DNA of 48,630 nucleotides from Nocardiopsis halotolerans DSM 44410 (GCF_000341065.1 NZ_ANAX01000260.1:1651-50280), one strand, 5' to 3'. Positions 7,177 to 16,093 are shown, numbered from the stretch's first letter. The notes: generated from the letters alone by a model not told the origin. Translations and numbers: made by a program.

Positions 7177-8649
7177 TCAGCCCTTGCCGGGTTCCTCGCC
7201 CTTGGCCCAGGCGGTGACGAGCCGCTGGGCGTCGGGGCGGCGGGGCATGGCCACGATGAGCAGGTCGTTCTCGCGGACCCGGGTGCGCCCGGTGGGCACG
7301 AGCACCCGCTTGCCCCGCACGATCGTGGTGACCAGGCCGTGCGGCGGATCCAGCTCGCCGAGCCGCCGGCCGACGATGTAGAGCTCCGCTGTCGCCCGGA
7401 CCTCGATGAGTTCGGTGTTGAGGTCGCTGATCGGAACGTCCGCCGCCACGGGGTCGAGCGAGTGGCCGCCCCGGGTCAGGCCGAGCCAACGCGCGGCGAG
7501 GCGGATGCTGGTTCCCTGCAACGCGGCGGAGGCCAGCACGACGAAGAAGACGACGTCGAAGATCAGGGCACCCTCCGGATACCCCGCCACGAAGGGGAAG
7601 GTGGCCAGCACGATCGGCACCGCCCCGCGCAGCCCGACCCAGCTGACGAACGTGATCTCCCGCCACGTGTAGTCGAACCACATCAGGCACAGCATCACCG
7701 TCACGGGCCGGGCCACCAGGACCAGGACGGTGCTGACGACCAGCCCCGAGAGCGCCACGCCGGGCAGGTCGGAGGGGAAGACCAGCATGCCCAGCAGCAT
7801 GAACAGGCCCACCTCCGCCGTGTTGGACAGTCCCTCGTGGAAGGTCCGGATGCCGCGCCGGTGCAGGGGAGCGCGGGCGCCCACGATCAGCCCGGTGACG
7901 TAGACCGCGAGGAAGCCCGAGGCGCCCACCATCGCCGCGACGCCGTAGGAGACCCCGGCCACTCCCAGGGCCAGCACCGGGTAGACCCCCGCCGGGCCCA
8001 GGTTGACGCGGGTCAGCAGCCAGCTTCCGGACAGGCCCGCCAGGCCCCCGACGGCCAGACCGCCCACCAGCTGCATGAACCCGAAGAACACCCATTCGGC
8101 CGGTGTCGGGGTGTCCTGCCAGGTGGAGATCAGGCCGATGGTGAGCAGGATGGCGATCGGGTCGTTGGCCCCCGACTCCACCTCCAGCAGGGCCGCGACC
8201 TTGCGGGGCAGCGGAGCCCTCCGTAGCATGGCGAACACCGCCGCGGCGTCAGTGGAGGCCACGACCGCGCCGATGAGCAGGGCCGTCAGCGGTCGCACGT
8301 CCAACAGAAGGTACGTCCCCGCCGCCAGGAGCAGCGCCGTGCCCGCCACGGCCACGGTGGCCAACAGGAACCCGGGTGCGGCCGCGCGCCGCAGGTCACC
8401 GGGCTTGGTCGTCAGGCCGCCCTCGAAGAGGATGAGGATCAGTCCGACGGTCCCGCCGATCTGGGCGACCTCGGGGTCGTCCAGCCGGAACAGCCCGAGT
8501 CCCTCGTCGGCGATGAGCATGCCCAGCGCGAGGAAGAGCAACAGGCCGGGCAACCGGATGCGGTTGGCGAAACCCGAGGCCAGGATCGCCGCCACCAGGA
8601 GCAGTCCGGCTGCCAGTATCCACCCGTCGGCGGGTAGTTGAACTGTCAT
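7177..8649 (-). CDS. Potassium/proton or sodium/proton antiporter, CPA1 family with C-terminal TrkA-C domain
   Basis: A 490-residue membrane protein. About the first 390 residues hold some 12 spans of the cation/proton antiporter fold. Conserved segments are LLILFEGGLTT-like LILILFEGGLTTKPG, VVASTDAAAVFAMLR and LLEVESGANDPIAILLT, with the ND pair of the ion-binding site. The last 80-100 residues (ELYIVGRRLGELDP...LVPTGRTRVRENDLLIVAMPR) form a cytoplasmic TrkA-C domain, which typically senses nucleotides or cations in NhaP2/CvrA-type K+/H+ antiporters. The start at 8649 (MTVQLPADGW) removes a 24-residue unlikely extension. It is divergent, with only 23 bases between starts, from a universal stress protein gene, a frequent pairing in ion or pH stress units. 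Confidence 0.92.
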   Translation of the reverse strand: MTVQLPADGWILAAGLLLVAAILASGFANRIRLPGLLLFLALGMLIADEGLGLFRLDDPEVAQIGGTVGLILILFEGGLTTKPGDLRRAAAPGFLLATVAVAGTALLLAAGTYLLLDVRPLTALLIGAVVASTDAAAVFAMLRRAPLPRKVAALLEVESGANDPIAILLTIGLISTWQDTPTPAEWVFFGFMQLVGGLAVGGLAGLSGSWLLTRVNLGPAGVYPVLALGVAGVSYGVAAMVGASGFLAVYVTGLIVGARAPLHRRGIRTFHEGLSNTAEVGLFMLLGMLVFPSDLPGVALSGLVVSTVLVLVARPVTVMLCLMWFDYTWREITFVSWVGLRGAVPIVLATFPFVAGYPEGALIFDVVFFVVLASAALQGTSIRLAARWLGLTRGGHSLDPVAADVPISDLNTELIEVRATAELYIVGRRLGELDPPHGLVTTIVRGKRVLVPTGRTRVRENDLLIVAMPRRPDAQRLVTAWAKGEEPGKG

Positions 8650-8672
8650 GGTCCCCCGTCGTCGGCTCCGCG

Positions 8673-9515
8673 ATGGGAGGGAGTGTATCGGTGGCCACCG
8701 GTGGTGATCATGGTGCCGCACGGGCCCTGACCTGCGCCGTCACCCGTTTCCTCGTGCCGTTGGACGGCACGGCGGAGGCGCTGGTCGCCGTCGGTCCCGC
8801 GCTGCGCCTCGCCCGCGCCCTGCGGGTCCCCCTGGAGCTGCTGACCGTGCACGACCGGGTGAACGGCCGGTGGGCCGAGGACGTGGACGAGATCGCCGCG
8901 GGCCTGCGCTACGGACGCGTCGAGGTCTCCATGGTCGGCTCCGGCTGGCCGGGGGACGTGATCGTCGACGCGGTCGCCGAACAGCCCGGAACGGTCGTGT
9001 GTATGGCCACCCACAACCGCGACCGGTTCTCACGCCTGGTGGCGGGGAGCGTCACCGGGCACGTGCTGCGCCAGGCCGCCGCCCCCGTCCTCATGATAGG
9101 TCCCGGGTACAGGCGGGACGGGGGAACCGGTCCCGGTGGCAGCGCCGTCGTGTGCCTGGACGGCGGCTCCCGCGACGCCACCAGCATCGCCCTCGGGGAG
9201 AGCTGGGTCAGGCAGCTCGGGTTGGAGATGGAGCTGGTGCACGTGGCCTCGCCCGGCGGGTCCGCCGTCGCCGGAGCCCGGCTGTCCCGGATCGCCGGGC
9301 GGTTGGGGGCGGAGGGGCTGGCGGTCCGGACGACGGTGCTGACCGGAACGGACCCCGCGAGCGACGTCACCGAGCTGCTCCACCAGCGTCCGGACGCCCT
9401 GGCGGTGCTGGCCAGCCACGCCCGGGTGGGGATTCCGCGGCTCGTACTGGGGAGCGTGAGTTCGAGGATCCTCGAATCCAGTCCCCGCCCCCTTCTCCTC
9501 ACCCGTTCGTCCTGA
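8673..9515 (+). CDS. Universal stress protein with two tandem UspA domains
   Basis: A 280-residue protein of two UspA repeats. The first ends with ATHNRDRFSRLVAGSVTGHVLRQAAAPVLMIG and the second with ASHARVGIPRLVLGSVSSRILESSPRPLLL. Both carry the G-x2-G-x9-G-S/T-type ATP-binding pattern. Tandem USPs are common in actinobacteria and are linked to hypoxia, stress and ion transport. The start is not fully certain; downstream GTG codons in the same frame are possible. It is divergent from the antiporter gene, suggesting joint regulation. Confidence 0.88.
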   Translation: MGGSVSVATGGDHGAARALTCAVTRFLVPLDGTAEALVAVGPALRLARALRVPLELLTVHDRVNGRWAEDVDEIAAGLRYGRVEVSMVGSGWPGDVIVDAVAEQPGTVVCMATHNRDRFSRLVAGSVTGHVLRQAAAPVLMIGPGYRRDGGTGPGGSAVVCLDGGSRDATSIALGESWVRQLGLEMELVHVASPGGSAVAGARLSRIAGRLGAEGLAVRTTVLTGTDPASDVTELLHQRPDALAVLASHARVGIPRLVLGSVSSRILESSPRPLLLTRSS

Positions 9516-9540
9516 CCGCCCACCCCGCTCTCCCACACGC

Positions 9541-10020
9541 TCACCCGTCGGCGAACGCCTTGCGGTAGTGAGCGATGAGCTCCTCGTCCGGGCCGGCCCT
9601 CGTGTGCTCCGGGCGTCCGTCGAGGACGGCGGCGAGCGTGTCCAGGCACACGTCCCACCCGGCCGCCGTGTTCGCCGTCCACGCGGGGTCGGCGACGGTG
9701 TTGGAGAGGTGGAGCACGCACGCGTCGCCGTCCTCCTCCAGGGTCCAGCGCAGGTCCTCGCCGTCCCAGCGGAACGCGAGGGTGTGCGGTGGGAGGAACT
9801 CGGTGATGGGTACGACCTGCGGTTCCTCGTCGGGGAAGGTCAGTGTGAGACTGCCGCCCTCGCGCGCGTCGATCGCGACCCGGCAGGGGAACCACTGGCT
9901 GAGCGCCTCGTCGTCGGTCAGGGCGGTCCAGACCGCCGCCCTCGGGTGCGGATAGCGGCGGGTGAAGTGCAGGACGGGTGTGCCCGGTGTGCTCGTGTCG
10001 ACACGGGCCTGGGTGGTCAT
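9541..10020 (-). CDS. SRPBCC (AHSA1-like START) domain protein
   Basis: A 159-residue protein with the AHSA1/CalC pattern: LHFTRRYPHPRAAVWTALTDDEALSQWF at the start and LRWTLEEDGDACVLHLSNTV with AAGWDVCLDTLAAVLDG towards the end. The fold is a hydrophobic-ligand binding cavity; the ligand is unknown. It overlaps the upstream ArsR-type gene by four bases (ATGA), the widespread two-gene regulator-effector module. Confidence 0.92.
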   Translation of the reverse strand: MTTQARVDTSTPGTPVLHFTRRYPHPRAAVWTALTDDEALSQWFPCRVAIDAREGGSLTLTFPDEEPQVVPITEFLPPHTLAFRWDGEDLRWTLEEDGDACVLHLSNTVADPAWTANTAAGWDVCLDTLAAVLDGRPEHTRAGPDEELIAHYRKAFADG

Positions 10021-10346
10021 GGCTGTGGCCCTTCGTTGGGATGCGTGGAGTCCAGGTAGTCGCCCAGTTCGTCCAGCCTGTTCGTCCAGAACGCCCGGTA
10101 GGGGCGCAGCCAGTCGTCCATCTCCCGCAGCGCGTCGGCCCGGAGGCGGTAGCGCCGCCCCTGCCGTTCGGCGGTCTCGGAGACCAACCCGGCGGTGCGC
10201 AGCACGCGCAGGTGCTTGGAGACGTTGGGCTGGCTCATCCCCAGCCCGGAGACCAGTTCCTTGACGAGGAGGCCCTCGCTCCGGCGCAGCGCGTCCAGGA
10301 TGCGGCGTCGGCTGGGCTCGGCGAGGACGGCGAACAGGTCGGACAT
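10017..10346 (-). CDS. ArsR-family winged-helix repressor
   Basis: A 109-residue winged-helix protein: MSDLFAVLAEPSRRRILDALRR, LLVKELVSGLGMSQPNVSKHLRVLRTAGLVS and ERQGRRYRLRADALREMDDWL. No cysteine cluster for metal sensing is visible, so it belongs to the non-metal ArsR group that pairs with SRPBCC proteins. A perfect 14-base palindrome lies 20 bases before its start and is the likely operator for autorepression. Confidence 0.93.
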   Translation of the reverse strand: MSDLFAVLAEPSRRRILDALRRSEGLLVKELVSGLGMSQPNVSKHLRVLRTAGLVSETAERQGRRYRLRADALREMDDWLRPYRAFWTNRLDELGDYLDSTHPNEGPQP

Positions 10347-10365
10347 GGAGGCGAGTATTCCTCAG

Positions 10366-10379
10366 CAGTTATATAACTG
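10366..10379. promoter_or_regulatory. Perfect 14-bp palindrome, probable ArsR operator
   Basis: CAGTTATATAACTG is a perfect palindrome and is strikingly AT-rich for this window. It starts 20 bases upstream of the ArsR-type start codon (minus strand) and probably overlaps the promoter. Most likely it is the operator of the ArsR-SRPBCC unit. Confidence 0.72.
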
Positions 10380-10571
10380 TCAAGGCATGTAGAAGGGCGG
10401 GTCCCTGCCCTGCGCTCTTCGAGGAGGAGCGTCCCCACGACCGGGTCAGGTCACCGAGGGGACCGGCTGGGCCGGTGGGCGGGGGCGGCCGTGCCCCGGA
10501 GTCGTGAACGGCACCCTTCCCTCAGCCCACCCGGCCTCCCGTCCGTTCCGGGGACGTCGCCGTTCGGAGGC

Positions 10572-10620
10572 CCGTGCGCCCCGCCGCCGGTGCGCCGGAA
10601 CCCGGCGGCGGGGCGCACGG
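10572..10620 (-). terminator. Perfect 19-bp GC-rich hairpin downstream of the DUF2267 gene
   Basis: Bases 10572-10590 pair perfectly with 10602-10620 around an 11-base loop. It ends 6 bases beyond the DUF2267 stop codon and is a probable terminator. I see no gene in the rest of the interval 10380-10571. Confidence 0.8.
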
Positions 10621-10626
10621 AGCCGG

Positions 10627-11019
10627 TCAGTCGCTCAGCTCCGGTTTGCCGAACAGCACGGCGTAGCCGGAGGGCAGCTGGCTGAGGATGTGGTTGAGTT
10701 GGCCGCCGGTGATCCGGTGGGCCACGGTGGTGAGCACCGCGCTGGCGTCCCACTCGGCGGTCCGGGGTCTGGCGCCGGTGGCGGCGGCCACCCTGGTGAG
10801 GAACTCCTCGAGGCCGAAGGACTCCGCCTCCAGGAGTTCGCCCTGCCGTATCGCGTCGCCCAACTGGTCGGGCAGCTGCGCGACCAGGTGTTCGGCCCCG
10901 TTGGCCTGGAGACGGGGCGCCAGCACGCCGAGCACCGCGCGGCTGACCTTCTCGGCCTCGTCCCGGTCGGCGTACTCGCCCAGCTCACGGACCTCGTTCA
11001 GGAACTCGTCGTAGTGCAT
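10627..11019 (-). CDS. DUF2267 domain protein
   Basis: A 130-residue acidic, helical protein: MHYDEFLNEVRELG, DRDEAEKVSRAVLGVLAPRL, LVAQLPDQLGDAIRQGE and ITGGQLNHILSQLPSGYAVLFG. This is the two-repeat pattern of DUF2267, a family often found with stress-protein and phosphoribosyltransferase genes. Its function is unknown. The ATG at 11019 has a strong GAGGAGG ribosome site 5 bases upstream; a longer open frame to 11739 in the same frame is an artefact of GC-rich DNA. It appears to be a single-gene unit ending in a hairpin. Confidence 0.88.
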   Translation of the reverse strand: MHYDEFLNEVRELGEYADRDEAEKVSRAVLGVLAPRLQANGAEHLVAQLPDQLGDAIRQGELLEAESFGLEEFLTRVAAATGARPRTAEWDASAVLTTVAHRITGGQLNHILSQLPSGYAVLFGKPELSD

Positions 11020-11129
11020 CCCGACCTCCTCACCACGTGTCGGCGGCTGTCCGGGTCCCCTGCCCACTCCCGGGGAAAGGGAATCTCCAGGGCCCGGCCC
11101 GAGTTCGGCGCGGCGCGCGCCCCGTCTGG

Positions 11130-12344
11130 TCACGTTCCCGTGGGGCGGACGTCCGACGGTGGCCGGCGGGGTACGGGGGAGAGGGCGTCGGTGTCCTCCC
11201 GGCCCCTCCGGAGCGCCGCGAGGACGGCGGGCACCATCGCCAGCAGCGCGAGCACGGCCAGGGCGGCGCCGGTCCACAGCGGTGCGCGCAGGCCGAAGGC
11301 GTCGATGCCCATGCCGCCCGCCCAGGAGCCGACCACCACGCCCAGGGTGATGAAGGAGGAGTGCGCCGTGTTGACCAGGGCGCGCGCGTTCCCGGCGCGC
11401 TGGACGCGGGTGACCATCGCCGGGTTCAGGGTGATGCCGACCAGGCCGATGCCCGCCATCGCCAGCAGCGCGGGGACCGGCAGGTCGGCGAAGAGGGCGA
11501 AGACTCCCAGGAACACCGTGTTGAGCGCGAGTCCGGCCACGATGACGGTCACGGTGTGGGACATGGCCATCCGGCCGACCACGATGGTGCCGATGACCGT
11601 CGCACCGCCGTAGCCGAGCAGCAGCAGCGGCACGGTGTCGCGCGGGAACCCGGTGACCTCGGTGAGGATCGGCGTGAAGTAGGAGAACGCCGCGAAGGTG
11701 GCGCCGATGATGAGCGTGGAGGTGGCCATCACGGCCCACAGGCGCGGTCTGCGGAACACCGCGAGTTCGGTGCGCGCTCCACCGGCCTCCGCGGGCTTCT
11801 CCAACCTGGGCAGGGCCACCAGGGTGGCCACCGCCACGGCCACGGTCAGCGCTCCCACCGCGACGAAGGCGGCCCGCCAGCCGAACTGGTTGCCCAGGAG
11901 CGTGGACAGCGGGAGTCCGAGCAGGGTTCCGACCATCAGGCCCTGGAGGGCCACGCCGGTGGCGCGTCCGCGCAGGTGCGGCGCGGTGACCTGGGCGACG
12001 GCCGACAGGGAGACGCCGAAGAAGGCGCCGGACGCCGCCCCGGTGACGACGCGCGCGAGGACCATGCTCCCGTAGGAGTCGGCCGCGGCGGCCAGGGTGT
12101 TGCCCGCGAGGAAGAGGGCGAACAGGACCAGGAGGGCGTGGTGGGTGCGCAACCGCAGCACCGCCAGGGTCGCCAGCGGGCCGCCGAACGCCATCGCCAG
12201 CGCGAACGCGGTGATGAGGTAGCCGACCTGGGGGATGGTGACCTCCAGGTCCTCGGCGATCTGCGGCATGAGGCCGCCGACGAGGAGTTCGCTGGTGACC
12301 ATGGTGAAGATGCCGAGCGCCATGAGGTACACGGATCTGGGCAA
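11130..12344 (-). CDS. MFS efflux transporter (AraJ/Cmx-like, DHA1)
   Basis: A membrane protein of about 404 residues with 12 predicted spans. It starts PRSVYLMALGIFTMVTSELLVGGLMPQIA and carries the DHA1 drug-antiporter motif region LGLPLSTLLGNQFGWRAAF in span 5, plus GFPRDTVPLLLLGYGGATVIG. Related proteins export chloramphenicol-like or other small molecules. I place the start at the TTG at 12344 because GGGGAAG lies just upstream; a GTG at 12392 would add 16 charged residues overlapping the probable promoter. A TetR gene lies upstream on the same strand, and both promoters share a 19-base motif, so this pump is probably repressed by that TetR. Confidence 0.88.
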   Translation of the reverse strand: MPRSVYLMALGIFTMVTSELLVGGLMPQIAEDLEVTIPQVGYLITAFALAMAFGGPLATLAVLRLRTHHALLVLFALFLAGNTLAAAADSYGSMVLARVVTGAASGAFFGVSLSAVAQVTAPHLRGRATGVALQGLMVGTLLGLPLSTLLGNQFGWRAAFVAVGALTVAVAVATLVALPRLEKPAEAGGARTELAVFRRPRLWAVMATSTLIIGATFAAFSYFTPILTEVTGFPRDTVPLLLLGYGGATVIGTIVVGRMAMSHTVTVIVAGLALNTVFLGVFALFADLPVPALLAMAGIGLVGITLNPAMVTRVQRAGNARALVNTAHSSFITLGVVVGSWAGGMGIDAFGLRAPLWTGAALAVLALLAMVPAVLAALRRGREDTDALSPVPRRPPSDVRPTGT

Positions 12345-12362
12345 GGGGCTTCCCCTTCTTTT

Positions 12363-12381
12363 TGGAATGTTAGATACAAAA
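12363..12381. promoter_or_regulatory. Putative TetR operator in front of the MFS gene
   Basis: TGGAATGTTAGATACAAAA matches 15 of 19 bases of a site upstream of the TetR gene (13077-13095), both sharing the core GATACA. It lies 19-37 bases before the proposed MFS start. Confidence 0.55.
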
Positions 12382-12458
12382 CGAAGGCGCACGAAGCGTC
12401 CGTGCCGGGCCGCGCTGCCGGAGGAGGCCGACGCGGTGGCGGGGCGGGGGTCAGTGCG

Positions 12459-13055
12459 TCAGGGTGTGAGGGCCTCGATTCCGGTCGACGCGATGCCCTC
12501 CAGCACCGTGCGCCCGGCCCCCGACTGGGCCGCGACCCTCATGCCCGACACGAGGGAGGTCACGTACCAGGCCAGGTCGCCGGGGTCGCGGTCGGCGGCG
12601 ACGGAGCCGTCGAGCTGGCCGTCCATGAGGGCCAGGCGCAGGGAGGACAGGCGCTTGTCCAGGTCCGCCTCCACGACCCGGGCGACGTCCGGGTTGCGCG
12701 AGGCGATCGAGGTGATGGTGTTGACGGTGAAGCACCCGGCACCGCGCCCGCTCTCCCGGTTGGCCGTCTCTTCGTCCACGATCACGGCGAGCAGCGCTCG
12801 GACGCGTTCCAGGCCGCTGGCCGCGGGGGTGTCCAGGACGGTCGCCTGACGCGCGGTCATGGTGCTGACGTAGTACGACAGGGCTCGGCGGAACAGGTGC
12901 TCCTTGGAGTGGAAGGTGTTGTAGAGGCTGCTGCGGGTCAACCCGGTCACCCGGCACAGGTCGGCCGTGGAGGTCCCGTCGAAACCCTTGGCCCAGAACT
13001 CCTGGCAGACGGCCCGGATCACCCGCTCCTCGTCGAACTGGCGTGGTCTTCCCAT
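12459..13055 (-). CDS. TetR-family regulator (NemR/AcrR-like)
   Basis: A 198-residue repressor. The HTH is in residues 1-50: MGRPRQFDEERVIRAVCQEFWAKGF, TSTADLCRVTGLTRSSLYNTFHSKEHLFRRAL. The C-terminal ligand domain contains a cysteine-bearing GAGCFTVNTITSIASR segment, as in NemR-like members that recognise reactive compounds or drugs. It precedes the MFS gene on the same strand with 114 bases between them, and a shared motif lies in both promoters. Confidence 0.9.
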   Translation of the reverse strand: MGRPRQFDEERVIRAVCQEFWAKGFDGTSTADLCRVTGLTRSSLYNTFHSKEHLFRRALSYYVSTMTARQATVLDTPAASGLERVRALLAVIVDEETANRESGRGAGCFTVNTITSIASRNPDVARVVEADLDKRLSSLRLALMDGQLDGSVAADRDPGDLAWYVTSLVSGMRVAAQSGAGRTVLEGIASTGIEALTP

Positions 13056-13076
13056 GGGGGAGAGGGTAGCACCTTA

Positions 13077-13095
13077 TGGACTGATTGATACATAA
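13077..13095. promoter_or_regulatory. Putative TetR operator in front of the TetR gene
   Basis: TGGACTGATTGATACATAA shares 15 of 19 bases with 12363-12381. It lies 22 bases upstream of the TetR start codon, consistent with autoregulation. Confidence 0.55.
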
Positions 13096-13225
13096 AATGT
13101 GCGCGCTACTCCGGGGCGGCGCGGAACCGGCGGTCGTGTGACTGTCGTCACCTACGCGTAGGGTGTGGGTTCCGTACGGCCGCGAACCCTCGCGGCACCA
13201 CCCGGCGACCCGAGGGGATCTCCAC

Positions 13226-13591
13226 GTGCGCCTGCTCTACGTCCTCGACGTCAACGACCTTCACACCGAGGCCGACTTCTGGTGCGCGGTGCTCGGCTTC
13301 GAACGCGAGGAGGGCCAGCACCCGACCTACCTCACGCTCAGGGACCCGGACGGGCGCTGGCCCAACCTCCTGCTCCAGAAGGTGCCCGAGCCCCGGTCCG
13401 GCAAGAACCGGATGCACCTGGACATGGTCGTGCCCGACGTGGCGGCGGAGATCGACCGGGTACGCGGCCTGGGCGCCCGGGTGCTGCGCCCGACCTTCGA
13501 GGAGGACGGGCACCTGCTGGCGGTCATGGCCGACCCCGAGGGAAACGAGTTCTGCGTGGTCCAGCAGCTCGACGGGGCCACGGGGGAGTAG
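13226..13591 (+). CDS. VOC (glyoxalase/bleomycin-resistance) family protein
   Basis: A 121-residue single VOC module: MRLLYVLDVNDLHTEADFWCAVLGFE, MHLDMVVPDVAAEIDRVRGLGARVL and LLAVMADPEGNEFCVVQ. The M-H-L-D and E-F-C-V segments carry the usual metal-ligand positions. The substrate is unknown. The GTG at 13226 fits a GAGGGGAT ribosome site; a GTG at 13163 would add 21 residues unlike the family. Confidence 0.88.
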   Translation: MRLLYVLDVNDLHTEADFWCAVLGFEREEGQHPTYLTLRDPDGRWPNLLLQKVPEPRSGKNRMHLDMVVPDVAAEIDRVRGLGARVLRPTFEEDGHLLAVMADPEGNEFCVVQQLDGATGE

Positions 13592-13649
13592 CGGCGCACC
13601 CGCCGCGACGTCGACCGGGAGGGGTGGCGGCACAGGGGTCGGACCGGGT

Positions 13650-15185
13650 TCATGAGGAGCTCGCCTCTCGGCCCACCCGGCGCGGGCGCAGTCCGACGAC
13701 GGCGATCACGGCCAGCCCGACGGTGATGGCGGCGCACACGTATCCCACGGTGGTGAAGGCGGAGCCGTAGGCCTCCCGCGCGGCGGTGAGAACGTCCCCG
13801 GCGACGTCCGGTGGCAGCCGAGAGGCCGCCTCCCCCGCGGAGCCGATGTCCTCCCGTGCCGCGACGACGGTGTCGGCGGGCAGGTCCGGGGGCAGCAGTT
13901 CCTCCACCCGCATCCGGTAGACGGCGGACGTCAGGCTGCCCATGGCCGCCACGCCCAGGGCGACACCGAGCTCCCCGCTGGTCTCCGTCAGGGCCGAGGC
14001 CGACCCGGCGCGCTCCTCGGGTGCGGACGCCACCACGAGGTCGGTGGTCAGTATCGTCGTCGGACTCAGCCCGAGCACGGCGAGCGCGCCCCCAGCCACC
14101 AGTATCCACAGCGGATCCCGTGTGCCGACCTGTGCGAGTACCACGTATCCGCCCAGGGAGAGCAGCGCGCCGCACGTGATCACCGCTGACGTTCCCCACC
14201 GGGCGGCCAGCGCGGGCGCGGTGAGGGAACCGGCGATCGCGGACAGGGCGATGGGCGCGGTCAGCATGCCCGCCCGCAGCGGGGACAATCCGGCGCCGGA
14301 CTGGAGGAACTGCGGTACGAGGAAGTTCACCGAGGTGACGGTGAAGATCCCCACGACCAGGAGGGCGAGGGAGGCGCGGAAGGTCCGGGAGCGGAACAGC
14401 ACCGGATCCACCAGCGGTGTCGCGAGGCTCCGCTGCCGACGCACGAACACGAACACGAGGAGCACACCGGCGGCGAGGACGGCGGTGTTCAGCGGGCTCG
14501 TCCCGGAGGCGGCCAACTCCTTGAGGCCGTGGACGACGCCGAGCACCGCTCCGATCGACAGCGCCACGCTCACCAGGTCGATCCGCGTCGCGGACGGGTC
14601 GCGGCTCTCCGGCAACAGCACGGGGCCGAGCAGCACCACGACCACCATGACCGGTACGGCCAGCATGAACACCGATCCCCACCAGAACGCCTCCAACAGG
14701 ACGCCGCCGATGAGCGGTCCCAGGGCGAACCCGGCGGAGAAGACCGTCATCCACACCGCGACCGCGGTCGTGCGCTGGCGGTCGTCGCGAAACATCGTCC
14801 GGATGAGCGCGAGCGTGGACGGCATCAGGGTGGACCCGGCGGCGCCGAGGGCGGCACGCGCGGCGATGAGCGACGTCGGGCTGCTCGCCAGCGCCGCCCA
14901 CAGCGAGGCGGCGGCGAACAGGACCGACCCGGTGAGCAGCAGCCGCCTGCGCCCGATGCGGTCGCCGACCGAGCCCATGGTGACGAGCAGACCGGCGATC
15001 ATGAAGCCGTAGACGTCCATGGCCCACAGCCACTGGGTCGGGCTGGGTTCCAGGTCGGCGCTGATGTGCGGCCCTGCCAGGAACAGGACGCTCGCGTCGA
15101 TGGCCAGTACGAACAGCGGCAGGGCGAGCAGGCCGAGCCCGAGCCACTGGCGTCGACCCGCGCGTGGCGGTACGTCCGCGACCAT
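13650..15185 (-). CDS. MFS drug efflux transporter, DHA2 family (14 spans)
   Basis: A 511-residue membrane protein with about 14 predicted spans, the length of QacA/SmvA/LfrA-type multidrug exporters. Typical segments are LALPLFVLAIDASVLFLAGPHISADL, QWLWAMDVYGFMIAGLLVTMGSVGDRIGRRRLLL, LGAAGSTLMPSTLALIRTMF and AGFALGPLIGGVLLEAFWWGSVFML. A large loop with LLPPDLPADTV precedes the last span, also typical of QacA-like pumps. It is divergent from a TetR gene with a 20-base palindrome between them. Confidence 0.94.
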   Translation of the reverse strand: MVADVPPRAGRRQWLGLGLLALPLFVLAIDASVLFLAGPHISADLEPSPTQWLWAMDVYGFMIAGLLVTMGSVGDRIGRRRLLLTGSVLFAAASLWAALASSPTSLIAARAALGAAGSTLMPSTLALIRTMFRDDRQRTTAVAVWMTVFSAGFALGPLIGGVLLEAFWWGSVFMLAVPVMVVVVLLGPVLLPESRDPSATRIDLVSVALSIGAVLGVVHGLKELAASGTSPLNTAVLAAGVLLVFVFVRRQRSLATPLVDPVLFRSRTFRASLALLVVGIFTVTSVNFLVPQFLQSGAGLSPLRAGMLTAPIALSAIAGSLTAPALAARWGTSAVITCGALLSLGGYVVLAQVGTRDPLWILVAGGALAVLGLSPTTILTTDLVVASAPEERAGSASALTETSGELGVALGVAAMGSLTSAVYRMRVEELLPPDLPADTVVAAREDIGSAGEAASRLPPDVAGDVLTAAREAYGSAFTTVGYVCAAITVGLAVIAVVGLRPRRVGREASSS

Positions 15186-15208
15186 GCTTGGTCTCCGTTT
15201 CCAATTAA

Positions 15209-15228
15209 GATACGGTACGGACCGAATC
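15209..15228. promoter_or_regulatory. 20-bp TetR operator palindrome between the DHA2 pump and TetR genes
   Basis: GATACGGTACGGACCGAATC is a palindrome with 16 of 20 symmetric matches. It lies in the 78-base divergent gap, 23 bases from the pump start and 35 from the regulator start. It should control both genes. Confidence 0.72.
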
Positions 15229-15263
15229 GAAATTGATCCTAGGCAGGGGAGGGGAGGACGTCA

Positions 15264-15920
15264 ATGGGTGGGAGTTCCGGCGGAGGCGGGCGGCCACGCG
15301 ACGTGAACATCGACACGGCGGTCCTGGACACCGTGTCCGACCTCCTGGAGGAGGGCGGCTACCGGGGCCTGGCGATCGAACGGGTGGCCAGGCGGGCGGG
15401 GGTGAGCAAGGCGGCCGTCTACCGGCGGTGGCCCAACCGGCAGCTGCTCGTACTCGCCGAGTTGGAGCGGCGCATGGGACGGGTGGAACCGCCGAACAGC
15501 GGCTGCACCCTGTGCGACCTGGACGAGGCCCTGTCCCTGTTCGCGCGCACCTTCACCTGCATGGGGCCGGAGTTCCTCAGTCCGCTGCTCGCCGACTGCT
15601 CGGGCGACGCCGAACTGCACCGCAGGTTCATGGACACCCTCTTCACGCCTCCTCGGGAAGCGGTGCGTGATGCCCTCGAACGGGCGCGCGATCGCGGAGA
15701 TCTGCGGGACGACGTCGACCTCACCCTGGCGGTCGACACCCTGGCCTCCCTGGTCCACTATCGACTGCTCTTCGGGCACGCGCCGGTGGACGGGGAGGAG
15801 ATCTCCCGTGCGGTCGCGACCCTGTTGCGAGGGCTGGCGCGGGACTTCTCCGTGCTGGAGGCGGAGGCCGGGCATGACGGCGGCGACGGGACCGCGCGGG
15901 CGGGCCGATCCCCGCTGTGA
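15264..15920 (+). CDS. TetR-family regulator (TetR_C-like) of the divergent DHA2 pump
   Basis: A 218-residue repressor. After a glycine-rich leader, the HTH occupies about residues 15-60: VLDTVSDLLEEGGYRGLAIERVARRAGVSKAAVYRRWPNR, a strong TetR signature. The C-terminal domain includes FLSPLLADCSGDAELHRRFMDTLF and a terminal amphipathic helix. The position of the gene and the palindrome at 15209-15228 point to control of the divergent pump. Confidence 0.92.
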   Translation: MGGSSGGGGRPRDVNIDTAVLDTVSDLLEEGGYRGLAIERVARRAGVSKAAVYRRWPNRQLLVLAELERRMGRVEPPNSGCTLCDLDEALSLFARTFTCMGPEFLSPLLADCSGDAELHRRFMDTLFTPPREAVRDALERARDRGDLRDDVDLTLAVDTLASLVHYRLLFGHAPVDGEEISRAVATLLRGLARDFSVLEAEAGHDGGDGTARAGRSPL

Positions 15921-16093
15921 TCCTCCCAGCCGTGACGCTCCGGTCATGTGTGCGGCCGGGGCAGGGGGGTAGCGCCCGCTGTAGGACCCGTAAGCGCCGG
16001 TGAGCTGCGGGAACGCGTGCGATCGCGTGTCCCGGGGCGACCGGCTGGTCCGGCCCGTCCGGGGAACCGGGCGGGCGGTTCATCCCGCGGGGT

